Shown: positions 47,936-57,156 of the stretch, piece by piece
How the letters are laid out: the number at the start of each line of letters is the position of its first letter
Numbering within the stretch: the stretch's first letter is position 1
NCBI GenBank assembly: GCA_011525785.1
Contig: WYBT01000004.1
Location: 124,001-188,000 of the forward strand
DNA: 64,000 nt
Reading direction: 5' to 3'
From: Planctomycetaceae bacterium
GTDB lineage: Bacteria > Planctomycetota > UBA1135 > GCA-002686595
Made by a program: the position numbers and the translations under genes
The notes under the pieces: model-generated
The model's database searches: none
Told to the model about the DNA's origin: nothing
Seen by the model: only the letters and a program-made list of their open reading frames with translations

Positions 47936-48622
47936 ATGAGCAAGCACCTCCAGCACGACCTCGATCGGCTCAAGAAAGAAATCCTCGCCATGGGCGCGCT
48001 GGTCGAAGAGGCCATCAACCGCGCCATCGCCTCGCTCACCAACCGCGACGCGGCCCTGGCGAGTCAAGTGCTCGAGGGCGACGACGCCATCGACCGCAAG
48101 GAGGTCGAGGTCGAGGACATGTGCCTCAAGATGCTCGCGCTGCACCAGCCCGTGGCCGGCGACCTGCGCTACATCATCGCGGTGCTCAAGGTGAACAACG
48201 ACCTCGAGCGCATGGGCGATCTGGCGCAGAACATCGCCGAACGCGCGCTGTTCCTCGCCACGCACGAGCCGATCGAGGTGGACCTGGACTTCTCGCGTAT
48301 GGTCGAGCTCGTGCGGCGCATGGTCGGGCAGAGCCTGGATGCGCTGGTCAATCAGGACCCGGTGCTCGCGCGGCGCGTGTGCATGCAGGACGACGAGGTC
48401 GATCGGCTGCAGCGCAACATGTTCGAAGTGCTGCAGGCGCTGATGACCAAGGACCCGCGCACCGTCGAGCGCGCGGTGCAGATGCTCTCGGTTTCGCGCC
48501 ATCTCGAACGCATCGCCGACTCGGCCACCAACGTCGCCGAGGACATCGTGTTCATGGTCGAGGGCGACATCATCCGCCACCGCGCCGACCCCGCGCGCAA
48601 CCCGCCGCGCGTTCGGCGCTGA
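47936..48622 (+). CDS. phoU: Phosphate transport regulator PhoU
   Basis: A 228-residue all-helical protein with two PhoU repeats. Each has the metal-binding E/DxxxD-type motif: NNDLERMGDLAQNIAERAL in the first half and SRHLERIADSATNVAEDIVF in the second. PhoU bridges PstB and PhoR and keeps the regulon off when phosphate is ample. The length is normal. It follows phoR by 92 bases, so the order phoR-phoU divergent from pstSCAB makes a complete local phosphate-control module apart from phoB. Confidence 0.95.
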   Translation: MSKHLQHDLDRLKKEILAMGALVEEAINRAIASLTNRDAALASQVLEGDDAIDRKEVEVEDMCLKMLALHQPVAGDLRYIIAVLKVNNDLERMGDLAQNIAERALFLATHEPIEVDLDFSRMVELVRRMVGQSLDALVNQDPVLARRVCMQDDEVDRLQRNMFEVLQALMTKDPRTVERAVQMLSVSRHLERIADSATNVAEDIVFMVEGDIIRHRADPARNPPRVRR

Positions 48623-48637
48623 AGCACTTCGCGCCGC

Positions 48638-49006
48638 CTACGCGCGCGATCCCAGGCGCCAACCTGCGGCGACAGCGCCCAGGCCGACGAGCAACTGCAG
48701 CGCGACGTTGGCGAGCGCCAAGCCCGGCCGGCCGCTGCGCTGGAGCGCGAGGGTCTCGACGCCGAAGGCCGAGAAGGTGGTGAATCCGCCCAGCGCGCCG
48801 GTGAGCAGGAACAGGCGCAGCGACGGCGCGAGCGCGTGGCGCTCACTCCAGGACATGCACGCTCCGGCCAGCAGGCAGCCCAGCGCGTTGACCGCGAGCG
48901 TCGCCAGGGGAAGCGCCGAGCCGGGCCGCTGCAGCGCGAGCGAAGCGGCGTAGCGCGCGGACGCGCCCAGCGCGCCGCCCAGTGCAACCCACAGCACGTT
49001 GATCAT
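48638..49006 (-). CDS. crcB: Fluoride ion channel CrcB/FluC
   Basis: A 122-residue protein with four transmembrane helices and Fluc motifs: GGALGASARY near the N terminus, NALGCLLAG in helix 2 and GGFTTFSAFGVET, which lines the fluoride pathway. Fluc channels are dual-topology dimers that export fluoride. There is only one gene here, as expected for a homodimer. No fluoride riboswitch is visible upstream; the gene starts 30 bases after the HupE-like gene ends and may be expressed with it. Confidence 0.93.
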   Translation of the reverse strand: MINVLWVALGGALGASARYAASLALQRPGSALPLATLAVNALGCLLAGACMSWSERHALAPSLRLFLLTGALGGFTTFSAFGVETLALQRSGRPGLALANVALQLLVGLGAVAAGWRLGSRA

Positions 49007-49036
49007 CGCGCGCGCGAGTGTGCGAACTCTCGGCGC

Positions 49037-50149
49037 TCAGAGCCAGCCGGCGCGCTCGACGAACCAGTACAGGCCGGCGACGGTGACGGCGAGGGCGCCG
49101 CTGCGGCGCAGCCAGCGCGGCGCGAACCATCCGCGCGGATCGTCTTGATAGGTGCGCTCCCCTGGCAGCCAGCGCAGCGCCAGGGCAGCGACGAGCACCG
49201 CCGCGAGCTGGCCCAGTTCCACGCCCAGGTTGAAGCCGGCGAGCGCCGTCAGCTTGAGCGGCTCGACGATCAAGCTCTCCCCCACGAAGCCGGCGAAACC
49301 CAGCCCGTGGATCAAGCCGAAGCCGAAGGCCTCGACCCAACGGGCGCCCGGGCGGCGCACGAGCAGGCTCTCGGCGCCGACGTAGGCGATCGAGAGCGCG
49401 ATGGCGAGTTCGACCAGCCGTCCGGGCACGTCGATCCAGCCCAGCGCCGCGCTCGCGAGCGTGATCGAGTGCGCGGCCGTGAAGGCCGTCACCACGCCCA
49501 CGAGCGAGCGCACCGAGCGCGCCGCGACCAGCAGGGCCAGCAGGAACGCCAGGTGGTCCCACCCGCTGCGGATGTGGTCGAAGCCCAGGCCGATGTAGGC
49601 GCGCAAGACGCTGAAGCGGCGCTGCGCGAGCGCCTCGAAGCGCCACAGCTCGGCGCCCTCGGCGAACAGGAAACCCGCCGGCTCTTCGTCGTTCCAGATG
49701 AGCGAGGCCGCGTCGCGGTGCAGCGGATTGCGCTCGCGGAACAAGCGCACGCGCACCGCCAGGCCATCGGTCTGCGCCGGCAGCGTGAAGGCGAGCTCGC
49801 ACACTACGCGCTGCTCGCCCAGCGCGCCCGGCGCCGCACTCAGCCGCGCGCCGAGCAGCTCGCCCGCGAGCGGCGCGAAAGGCTCGGCCTCGACGCTCAA
49901 CTGGTAATGCTCCAGCAGATAGCGCTCCAGCGGGCCGCGCGCGGCCTCGAGTTCCTCCGGCGAGAGCAGCAGGTCGCCGTCGCGGTCCATGGGCACGCTC
50001 TCGAGCAGCGAGAGCGACTGGCAGGACAACTCGACCGAGGCGCGTTCGCCGCGCACCTCGATGCGCGAGGAGGACTTCGAGTCAGGGTGCAGTGCCGCAG
50101 GCGCGGCCAGCAGCGCGAGCGCAAGCGAGGCGAGAACGGGCGACAACAC
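49037..50149 (-). CDS. HupE/UreJ-family membrane protein
   Basis: A 370-residue protein: signal peptide, an extracytoplasmic domain of about 170 residues that includes an EF-hand-like acidic loop (DRDGDLLLSPEEL near residues 55-67), and about six transmembrane helices. The family signature is GLGFDHIRSGWDHLAFLLALL, with a second conserved block GFGLIHGLGFAGFVGE; these His/Asp residues are thought to bind metal. HupE/UreJ proteins are implicated in nickel or cobalt entry, but no hydrogenase or urease gene lies near. The start is GTG 50149; no in-frame ATG lies near enough. Confidence 0.82.
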   Translation of the reverse strand: MLSPVLASLALALLAAPAALHPDSKSSSRIEVRGERASVELSCQSLSLLESVPMDRDGDLLLSPEELEAARGPLERYLLEHYQLSVEAEPFAPLAGELLGARLSAAPGALGEQRVVCELAFTLPAQTDGLAVRVRLFRERNPLHRDAASLIWNDEEPAGFLFAEGAELWRFEALAQRRFSVLRAYIGLGFDHIRSGWDHLAFLLALLVAARSVRSLVGVVTAFTAAHSITLASAALGWIDVPGRLVELAIALSIAYVGAESLLVRRPGARWVEAFGFGLIHGLGFAGFVGESLIVEPLKLTALAGFNLGVELGQLAAVLVAALALRWLPGERTYQDDPRGWFAPRWLRRSGALAVTVAGLYWFVERAGWL

Positions 50150-50188
50150 GGCGATGATCCGAGCGCAGGTCCGACGCGAGCGCCGGGC

Positions 50189-52306
50189 TCAGCGCGCTCC
50201 CGAGCGAGTCTGCGCCTGCGACCGAAGTGCGCGCGCCCGCGCGTGCTCGGGCTGGATGGCGAGGACCTTGTCGACGTTCGTCAACGCGTCCTGCACGCGC
50301 CCCTGGCGCAGGAACAGCTCGCACAGATCGACCATCAACTCCGGATTGCGCGTGTCGTACTGCTGAGCGCGCGTCAGGTGCTGCTCCGCGAGGTCCAGTC
50401 GCCCCTGCGCCATGTGGCTGCGGCCGATGCCGTTCTCGGTCAGCGACGGATTCACGCCGGCGGCGCGCGCCCGCTCCCACACCTCGCGCGCGCGTTCGTG
50501 CTCGCCGCGCTGCGTGCGCAGGGCCGCGAGGTCGCTGTAGAGCTCCGGCACGAGCGGGCGCCGCGCGTCCTCCCGTCGATTGCGCTCGGCCGTGGCGACG
50601 GCCTCCTCGAGCAGCGTCAGCACGCCCGCTTGATCGCCGCGGCGCGTCAGTGCGGCGCGCACCTCGCGCAGCGCCGGCAGGTTGTCGGGCGCGATCGCCA
50701 CGGTCTCGCGGAAGGCCTGTTCGGCGAGTTCCGGCGAGCCTGTCAGGCGGTACAGCAGCCCGAGCGTGTAGCGCGCCTGATGGTTGCCGTAGCCGGGGTG
50801 CGCAGCGACGGAGGCCTTCTCGACCTCCAGCGCTTCGGCGTAAGCCTGCTCGCGGTACAGCGTCACCGCCAGATTGTGCGCGACGAAGTAGTTGTCGGGC
50901 TGCACTTCGAAGGCGCGCTGGAAGAGCGACTTGGAACTGCGCCACACCTGCGTCTGCCGCCAGGCCAGCGGCGCCAGCACCGAAGTCGCGAGCGCGGAGA
51001 GGCCCAGCAGCGCGTACGCAGCGCGGCGTCGGCTCTGCGGCGCGGTCCGCAGCGCCCAGGTGAGCGCCGCGCCGGCGAGCGCGATCGAGAACGGCATCGA
51101 CGCGATGTACGTGTAGCGATCCGCGACCTTCTGGGCGCCGCTCTGGAGCAGACCGAGCACCGGAGAGACCAGCACCCCGTACTGGAACCAGGTCGCAAGC
51201 CACGCGGGCGCGCGGCGGCGCAGCAGGACCAGCGCGATCGTCACGAGCACGACTACGGCCATCGCGGCCAGGTGGATGGGCGCGTCCCAACGGAAATCCA
51301 CATCCAGCAGGTAGTGGCACGAGAGGTCCGTCGGCCAGAGCGTCTTGAGCACGTAGAAGCACAGTCCGTAGCTGGCCTGCGCGGCGCGCGCCAGGAAGCC
51401 GTGCTCGGCGAAGCTCATCACTGCGCCGATGTCGGCCTGCGCGTCGGCGGCCTTGGCCGCGCCCCACAGTGCGACGGCGGCGAAGGCCAGCTTCTCGCTC
51501 ACGAGCCGATTCCACCCCGGGCCTTCACCGCCGAAGCTCGGCAGCCGCCGCAGCGGATAGATGTCGAGCGCGAGCAGCACCACCGGCAGAGTGATGCCCC
51601 AGGCCTTGGAGAGCAGTGAGGCGACGTACAGCGCCAGCGCAGGCGCGAGCCAGACCCACGACGCGCCCGGGCGCGCGCCGCGCAGGTACACCAGCACGGT
51701 CAGGCTCAGGAACAGCCCCGAGAGCAGGTCGCGGCGCTCGGTGACCCACGCCACCGACTCGACCCGCAGAGGGTGCAAGGCCCAAGTGGTCGCGGCCAGC
51801 AGTGCGCCGGCGCGCAGGAGCAGCGCACGGTCGCTGTCCGCGTTGGTCGCGGCCTCTTCGCGCGCGCTCTCGGCGCCGCGCCGCGCGCGCACCGAGGCGC
51901 TGATCCAGCGCAGCAACTCCAGACTCAAGAAGTAGAACGCCAGCGCGCCCAGCGCGTGAATGGCGAGGTTGGTGCGGTGCAGCGGTTCGGGCAGCGGCTG
52001 ACCGTCGGGCCCGCGCGCCCACAGCGCGTACTCCGCACAGAAGCTGAGCCACGTGAGCGGGTGCCAGTGCCCGTAGTGCGACTCGTTCCACAGCCACTGG
52101 AACTGCTCGGGCCCCCACCCGCGCCAGCGGTAGTTCAGCTCGAAGTTGGCGTCGTCGTCGAGCGCCACGAAGGGGTAGTCGATCGCCGGCCAGAAAGCCG
52201 CCGTGGCCAGCGCGAGTGCGAGCAGCGGGAACAACCAGGCGCTGACGCGGGACAGCGTCGAGAGCGCGCCGGAAGGCTCGGAACTGACCGCGCTGGACGT
52301 CGACAT
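50189..52306 (-). CDS. TPR-tailed integral-membrane glycosyltransferase-like protein, second copy
   Basis: A 705-residue protein with the same plan as the one at 9408-11420. About ten hydrophobic segments fill residues 15-440, with an acidic VALDDDANFELN in the first loop where GT-C enzymes have catalytic acids. Tetratricopeptide-like repeats follow from about 465 (HNLAVTLYREQAYAEALEVE, RYTLGLLYRLTGSPELAEQA and others). It probably glycosylates an exported acceptor from a lipid-linked donor. ATG 52306 is 9 nt after a TAGGAT box. Confidence 0.8.
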   Translation of the reverse strand: MSTSSAVSSEPSGALSTLSRVSAWLFPLLALALATAAFWPAIDYPFVALDDDANFELNYRWRGWGPEQFQWLWNESHYGHWHPLTWLSFCAEYALWARGPDGQPLPEPLHRTNLAIHALGALAFYFLSLELLRWISASVRARRGAESAREEAATNADSDRALLLRAGALLAATTWALHPLRVESVAWVTERRDLLSGLFLSLTVLVYLRGARPGASWVWLAPALALYVASLLSKAWGITLPVVLLALDIYPLRRLPSFGGEGPGWNRLVSEKLAFAAVALWGAAKAADAQADIGAVMSFAEHGFLARAAQASYGLCFYVLKTLWPTDLSCHYLLDVDFRWDAPIHLAAMAVVVLVTIALVLLRRRAPAWLATWFQYGVLVSPVLGLLQSGAQKVADRYTYIASMPFSIALAGAALTWALRTAPQSRRRAAYALLGLSALATSVLAPLAWRQTQVWRSSKSLFQRAFEVQPDNYFVAHNLAVTLYREQAYAEALEVEKASVAAHPGYGNHQARYTLGLLYRLTGSPELAEQAFRETVAIAPDNLPALREVRAALTRRGDQAGVLTLLEEAVATAERNRREDARRPLVPELYSDLAALRTQRGEHERAREVWERARAAGVNPSLTENGIGRSHMAQGRLDLAEQHLTRAQQYDTRNPELMVDLCELFLRQGRVQDALTNVDKVLAIQPEHARARALRSQAQTRSGAR

Positions 52307-52315
52307 GCGCGGCCG

Positions 52316-52321
52316 ATCCTA
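52316..52321 (-). promoter_or_regulatory. TAGGAT, -10-like box of the second TPR glycosyltransferase gene
   Basis: On the minus strand TAGGAT is followed by 9 nt and ATG 52306. The hexamer and spacing are identical to those at clpX. Confidence 0.45.
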
Positions 52322-52377
52322 GCGCCTGGTCGCCGCGGGGCCAGTTCGCGCGCGCGGGCCCGACGCAGCGAACGGGC

Positions 52378-54570
52378 TCAGGGTGTGAACGTGATCCACC
52401 AGCCGTTCGAGAGGTTGAACTGCTTCGAGCAGCCGGCCAGCGAGTCGCGGTGCCAGACCTGGAAGTACCAGTTCGAACCCGGCGTGATCAGGCCGTTGGA
52501 GAGCGCCACGATCCCCGCGCGCTGCATCGAGCCCGACGCCCCGCTGTTCTGCACGCCGAAGCGCTTGAGCTGCCCGGAGAGGCAGCGCAATCCCGCGCCG
52601 AACGGAGCGCCTGCGCCGCCGTTCTTCATCTCCGTGCCCATGTAGAAGATGCCCGGGCGATTGAGCGGCAGATCGCTCGCGCTGAGCAGCGCGTCGTCGA
52701 GCGCGCAGCTCACGCCGCCCAGGTTCACCAGGCGCGAGCCGACGCCGGTCGAGTTGGCGCAGCCGCGCCCGGCCGCGCCGGGGTTCGAGCACGGGCAAGC
52801 GGCGCCCGTGCCGTCGCCGAAGCAGAAGGGCGTGCCGCTCGGCCCTTCGCAGCTGTCCGGCACGCCGTTGAAGTTGAGGTCGAGCTCCGCGCCGCTCTCG
52901 ATCTCGCACACGTCGCCGGCGAGGTCTCCGTCGCAGTCCAGCTGCGTCGCGTTGGGGTGCAGCGGGCAGTTGTCGCACGCGTCGCCGACGGTGTCGCCGT
53001 CGCCGTCGTCCTGCGTCGGATTGGAGAGCGCGGGACAGTTGTCGAGGCAGTCGACGAGGCCGTCGAGGTCGCTGTCGGCCTCGCTCACCCCGCAGCCGCA
53101 CAGGCCCGGCTCGAGCTTGAGCGGATCGTTCGGGCAGCTCTCGAGGCAATCGAGCGCGCCGTCGCCGTCGCTGTCGACGTCCGCTACGCCGCAGCCGCAG
53201 GCGCCGGGATCGAGCTTGAGCGGGTCCGCCGGACACTGCTCGAGGCAATTGACCACCCCGTCGCCGTCGTCGTCGACATCGGGCGCGCCGCAGCCGCACA
53301 AACCGGGCTCGAGCTTGGCGGGATCGAGCGGGCAGCCGTCGAGGCAGTCGGGTGTCGCGTCGCCGTCGCTGTCGAGGTCCGCGACGCCGCAGCCGCAGGC
53401 GCCGGGCTCGAGCTTGGCCGGATCCGCGGGGCAACCGTCGAAGCAGTCGAGGGCGCCGTCGCCGTCGCTGTCGAGGTCCGCGACGCCGCAGCCGCACGCG
53501 CCGGGGAGCACCTTGTTCGGATCGCCGGGGCAGGCGTCCGAGATGACCTCGACCACATCGTCGACGGGCCCGCTCAGCGTGAACACCGTGAGGCGCAGCG
53601 CGTAGACGCCGGGCGCGCTGAAGCTCACCTGAGTGTCGAGCGCGTGCGGGTTGACGAAGCTCGCCACTCCGGGCCCGGAGAGCTGGGACCACTCGAAGGT
53701 TTCGGGGATGCCCTTGACCACCAGCGAGTGCGCCGAGCAGTCGTTCAGCACGCCGCCCAGAGCCGTCCACGCGCCGCTGTCGGGGTCGATCTCGATCAGT
53801 TGTCCCGCGGTCAAGAAGCCGGCGCTCAAAAGACCGTTGGTTCCGTAGAGCCGTCCGCCGTGGAAGGCGAGCTCTTCGACGCGGGCGCCGGGGTTGGGCG
53901 CCATGGCGACGCTCTGCACGATCGCGCCCGTGGTCGGGTGCACGCGCAACAACTGGCCGCTGTTGAAGTCGACGGCGTAGAGGCGGTCATCGCTCGCCCG
54001 GTAGGCCAGCGACCGCAGTCCGGTGAGCCCCGCCAGCGTCGAGAAGCCGACCGTCGTGACGACGCCAGTGGTCGGCGCGATGCGCAGGATCTGCTTGCGA
54101 ACCAAGTCGATGGCGAACAGACGTTGACCGGCGTCGTCCCAGGCCAGGCCGTGCACGTTGGCCCAGTTGGTCGAGAACGGCGCGCCCACGGGCGTCACCA
54201 GTCCCGTCGAAGTGTTGAGCGTGTACAGCTGTCGGCGCGTCGCATCGACGCCGTACATCACGCCGCCGATCTCCACCAGGTCCGTCGGATAGCCGTACAG
54301 CCCGCCGATGGCGTCCTGCAGCGGGCCGACCGAGGTCGTGGCGGCATTCAGCCACTTCAGCAGGTGGTCCTCCGTCGCGTTGTTGCCGTCCGAGGTCCAC
54401 CACTCCAGCGCGGTGGGATTGAGGATCTGGCCCTGCAGCGTCGCCGGCGCGGGGTGGGCCACGCTCTGCGACGGGCCGGCCTCGGCCGCGGCCTGCGAGC
54501 GAGCGGAATCAGCGCCGGAAGTGACGCACAGAGCCACCAGAGCCAGGGGCAAGCCGAGCTGTTGAAGCAT
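52378..54570 (-). CDS. Secreted protein with thrombospondin type 3-like repeats and planctomycete C-terminal domain
   Basis: A 730-residue exported protein. The signal peptide (MLQQLGLPLALVALCVTSG...) precedes a propeller-like region (about 95-280) and a PKD-like sandwich (about 285-345). Residues 347-511 are five tandem 33-residue units of the form CPxDPxKLxPGxCGCGxxDxDxDGDxxxDC, a calcium-binding thrombospondin type 3-like repeat; two shorter DxDGDxxGDxC units follow. The C-terminal 145 residues begin FCFGDGTGAACPC and end YFQVWHRD...NLSNGWWITF, a tail I associate with secreted planctomycete proteins. ATG 54570 directly precedes the signal peptide. An adhesion or surface-layer role is inferred. 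Confidence 0.85.
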   Translation of the reverse strand: MLQQLGLPLALVALCVTSGADSARSQAAAEAGPSQSVAHPAPATLQGQILNPTALEWWTSDGNNATEDHLLKWLNAATTSVGPLQDAIGGLYGYPTDLVEIGGVMYGVDATRRQLYTLNTSTGLVTPVGAPFSTNWANVHGLAWDDAGQRLFAIDLVRKQILRIAPTTGVVTTVGFSTLAGLTGLRSLAYRASDDRLYAVDFNSGQLLRVHPTTGAIVQSVAMAPNPGARVEELAFHGGRLYGTNGLLSAGFLTAGQLIEIDPDSGAWTALGGVLNDCSAHSLVVKGIPETFEWSQLSGPGVASFVNPHALDTQVSFSAPGVYALRLTVFTLSGPVDDVVEVISDACPGDPNKVLPGACGCGVADLDSDGDGALDCFDGCPADPAKLEPGACGCGVADLDSDGDATPDCLDGCPLDPAKLEPGLCGCGAPDVDDDGDGVVNCLEQCPADPLKLDPGACGCGVADVDSDGDGALDCLESCPNDPLKLEPGLCGCGVSEADSDLDGLVDCLDNCPALSNPTQDDGDGDTVGDACDNCPLHPNATQLDCDGDLAGDVCEIESGAELDLNFNGVPDSCEGPSGTPFCFGDGTGAACPCSNPGAAGRGCANSTGVGSRLVNLGGVSCALDDALLSASDLPLNRPGIFYMGTEMKNGGAGAPFGAGLRCLSGQLKRFGVQNSGASGSMQRAGIVALSNGLITPGSNWYFQVWHRDSLAGCSKQFNLSNGWWITFTP
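53038..53532 (-). repeat. Five tandem 99-bp units encoding thrombospondin type 3-like repeats
   Basis: The units are 33 codons each with no length variation. They keep GCCGCAGCC/CGCAGCCGCA-type cores (coding CGCG) and GTCGCCGTCGCTGTCGAG-type cores (coding DSDGD). The regular length suggests recent expansion by tandem duplication. Confidence 0.85.
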
Positions 54571-54633
54571 GGAATCGAGTCGGTGGAGCGCTGGGGGACG
54601 TCGCGTTCGGCGAGCAGGATGCTCCACGGACCC

Positions 54634-54645
54634 CTAGAAAAATAC
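54634..54645 (-). promoter_or_regulatory. AT-rich promoter candidate for the thrombospondin-repeat gene
   Basis: On the minus strand GTATTTTTCTAG interrupts GC-rich DNA 64 nt before ATG 54570. TATTTT could be a -10 element. This is the only AT-rich patch in the 121-base gap. Confidence 0.3.
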
Positions 54646-54691
54646 TCTCCCTTGGCGAACGGCGCCGCGGGCGAGGCGAGCTGGCAGTCGC

Positions 54692-55747
54692 TCAGCCCCC
54701 GTTCGAGTCCGCGAAAGCGGCGTCGAAGGCCACGTTCGAACGCGGGAAGTCCAAGCGGCGCACGAAAGCGGCGGCGTCGGCGGCGCCGAACTCGCGGTCC
54801 ATGCCGGAATCTTCCCACTCCACCGTGAGCGGCCCGCGGTAGCCCAAGTGGTTGAGAGTCCGCACGATCGATTCGAAGTCGATGCGCCCGCGCCCGGGCG
54901 AGCGGAAGTCCCAGAAGCGTCCGTCGCTGCCGAACTCGGTGTGCCCGCCGAACACGCCCGCCGCCGTGCCGCGCTCGCTCCACCACACGTCCTTGACGTG
55001 CACGTTCCAGACGCGCGCACCGAACTCGCGCAGGAACGCGATGTAGTCGACGCCCTGATAGCCGAAGTGCGAGGGATCGAAGTTGATGCCGAAGCGCGGG
55101 TGGCCATCGAGCGCGGCCAGCGCGCGGCGCGTGCTGGCGATGTCGAAGGCGATCTCGGTCGGGTGCACCTCGAGCGCGAAGCTCACGTCGAGCTTGTCGT
55201 ACTGGTCGAGGATCGGCTTCCAACGACGCGCGAAGTCGGCGAAGCCCTGTTCGATCTGCTTGGGCAGGTTGGGCGGGAAGCTGTAGACGAGCTTCCAGAT
55301 CGCACTCCCAGTGAAGCCCACCACCACCGTTCGACCGGTGCGCGCGAGGACGTCCTTGACGTGTTTGGGCGCCGCGTCGAAGAAGCGCCGCGCGGCCTTG
55401 CCGGTGTCGATCATTTCCTTGGCGGCGCGCTTGCGCACGCCCTCGGGCTGACCGTCGCCCCACACGTGCGCGGGCAGGATCGACTTGTGGCGCTCGTCGA
55501 TCTCGTCGCACACCGCCTGACCCACCAGGTGGTTGGAGATCGCGAACGAGCTCATCCCCAGGCCCGTGAGCAGCTCCCACTTCTGCGCGCAGTAGTGCTT
55601 CTCCTTGAGCGCGCGCTGCACGTCGAAGTGATCGCCCCAGCAGGCCAGCTCGAGCCCGTCGTAGCCCAGGTTCTTGGCCTTGGCGGCGAGCGTCTCGAGC
55701 GGCAGATCGGCCCACTGGCCGGTGAACAAACAGAGCGGACGGGTCAT
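54692..55747 (-). CDS. Sugar phosphate isomerase/epimerase (xylose isomerase-like TIM barrel)
   Basis: A 351-residue TIM-barrel protein of the AP-endonuclease-2/xylose-isomerase-like family. Metal-ligand strands are recognisable: [12 protein letters not shown] (Glu), NFDPSHFGY (Asp/His), WNVHVKDV (His/Asp) and [10 protein letters not shown] (Glu). These enzymes isomerise or epimerise sugars or inositols. The gene follows the Gfo/Idh oxidoreductase by 68 bases on the same strand; this pairing is common in sugar and inositol catabolism. ATG 55747 is used. Confidence 0.88.
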   Translation of the reverse strand: MTRPLCLFTGQWADLPLETLAAKAKNLGYDGLELACWGDHFDVQRALKEKHYCAQKWELLTGLGMSSFAISNHLVGQAVCDEIDERHKSILPAHVWGDGQPEGVRKRAAKEMIDTGKAARRFFDAAPKHVKDVLARTGRTVVVGFTGSAIWKLVYSFPPNLPKQIEQGFADFARRWKPILDQYDKLDVSFALEVHPTEIAFDIASTRRALAALDGHPRFGINFDPSHFGYQGVDYIAFLREFGARVWNVHVKDVWWSERGTAAGVFGGHTEFGSDGRFWDFRSPGRGRIDFESIVRTLNHLGYRGPLTVEWEDSGMDREFGAADAAAFVRRLDFPRSNVAFDAAFADSNGG

Positions 55748-55815
55748 GGTGAGGTGCGGAGAGAGATGTGGAGATGAACAGGCCGGCGCCGCGGCTGGGC
55801 GCGCGCCGCGAAGGG

Positions 55816-56970
55816 TCACTTGACGGCGGACAACGCGATCGCGCAACGCTCGCGCGCGCTGATGAGCGCAGCTTCGAGCACGCGCTGCGTCTGGTAGGCG
55901 TCTTCGAAGTCCGGCAGCGGAACTTCGGGCGCCTGGCCGTCGAGCACGCGCAGAATGTCGGCCGCCATGTTGACGAAGCCGTGTTCGTAGCCGAGCACGT
56001 GAGCGTCGGGCCACCACGCGGAGGCGTACGGATGCTCGCCGCCCGCGGTGCACATGATGCGCTTCCAGCCATCGGTGCGCCGGTCGGAGACCTCGCACAG
56101 CTCGAGCACGTTCATGTCCTCGAACCCAAAGCGCAGCGAGCCGCGCTCGCCGTTGAGCTCGATGCCGTTGTCGTTCTGGTGGCCCGGCGCGAGGCGCGAG
56201 GCCTCGAAGCTGGCCGTCGCGCCGCCGGTGAAGCTGGCCAGGAACAGCACGCAGTCGTCGACGTCGCTCTTGCCCTTCCTGCGCCTCGCGCCGGGCAGCG
56301 GTCGCTCGTGCACGAACGTGCGCGCGAGCGCGCCGTGCACCTCGCTGACTTCCTCGCCGACCAGGAAGCGCGCCATGTCGACGATGTGCGCGTTGAGGTC
56401 GCCGTGCGCGCCGGAGCCCGCGAACTTGCGCTGGAAACGCCACGAGAGCGGCGTCGACGGCCCGCCCCAGTCCTGCAGGTAGCGCGCGCGCACGTGGCGG
56501 ATCGCGCCCAGGCGTCCCTCGCGCACCAGCCGCTGCGCGAGCGCAACTGCGGGACAACGCCGGTAGTTGAACCACACGAACGTTCGCACGCCGCGGCGCG
56601 CGGCCTTGCGAGCGGCCTGCGCCATCGCGCGCGCGTCCTCGAGCGTGCCGGCCAGCGGCTTCTCGCAGGCCACGTGCTTGCGCGCCTCGAGCATCGCCAG
56701 CGCGGGCTCGGCGTGCACGTGGTTGGGCGTGCCGACGTCGACCAGTTCGATCTCGTCGAAGTGCGCGATCTCGCGCCAGTCGGTGGTGGTGTTGAGCCAG
56801 CCCCAGCGTTCGGCGAAGCGCTCCAATTCCTGCTTCTCGCGCGCGCTCACCGTGTGCAGCAGCGGCGTGAGCCCCAGGTCGAAGAACTTGGAGACCTGAG
56901 ACCACGCGTTGGAGTGCGCGCGGCCCATGAACTTCTGGCCGATGAGGGCGATCGGGAAGGCTCGAGACAT
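55816..56970 (-). CDS. Gfo/Idh/MocA-family oxidoreductase
   Basis: A 384-residue NAD(P)-dependent sugar/inositol dehydrogenase-like protein. The Rossmann start is [12 protein letters not shown] (a variant GxxxxG motif), followed by [20 protein letters not shown] and the family-defining ACEKPLAG with its catalytic Lys region. [18 protein letters not shown] segment matches the GxxxDxxxH motif of the C-terminal substrate domain. It probably oxidises a hydroxyl of a cyclic polyol or sugar, with the product handled by the isomerase downstream. It is divergent from the beta-helix gene. Confidence 0.9.
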   Translation of the reverse strand: MSRAFPIALIGQKFMGRAHSNAWSQVSKFFDLGLTPLLHTVSAREKQELERFAERWGWLNTTTDWREIAHFDEIELVDVGTPNHVHAEPALAMLEARKHVACEKPLAGTLEDARAMAQAARKAARRGVRTFVWFNYRRCPAVALAQRLVREGRLGAIRHVRARYLQDWGGPSTPLSWRFQRKFAGSGAHGDLNAHIVDMARFLVGEEVSEVHGALARTFVHERPLPGARRRKGKSDVDDCVLFLASFTGGATASFEASRLAPGHQNDNGIELNGERGSLRFGFEDMNVLELCEVSDRRTDGWKRIMCTAGGEHPYASAWWPDAHVLGYEHGFVNMAADILRVLDGQAPEVPLPDFEDAYQTQRVLEAALISARERCAIALSAVK

Positions 56971-57156
56971 GATGGATGAGGCTCGGAGGGTGTGGGGCTG
57001 CGCAGGGTAGCGTGCGGTCCAGCGGCGTCGAATCGCTCCTGCGCCTCCAGGCCGAGCGCCGCTCGCGCCTGCGCGGGAGCGCCGCACGGGTGGCGCCGAC
57101 GCGCGTGCGCGACCATGATCGCAGTACGACTGACCGCCGCCACAGGAACACCACCC

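Noticed and set aside
48836-51619. A 927-codon plus-strand open frame across crcB, the HupE-like gene and the TPR glycosyltransferase.
   Set aside because: It crosses three genes with clear signatures on the other strand and shows only Arg/Gln/Ala-rich low-complexity translation.
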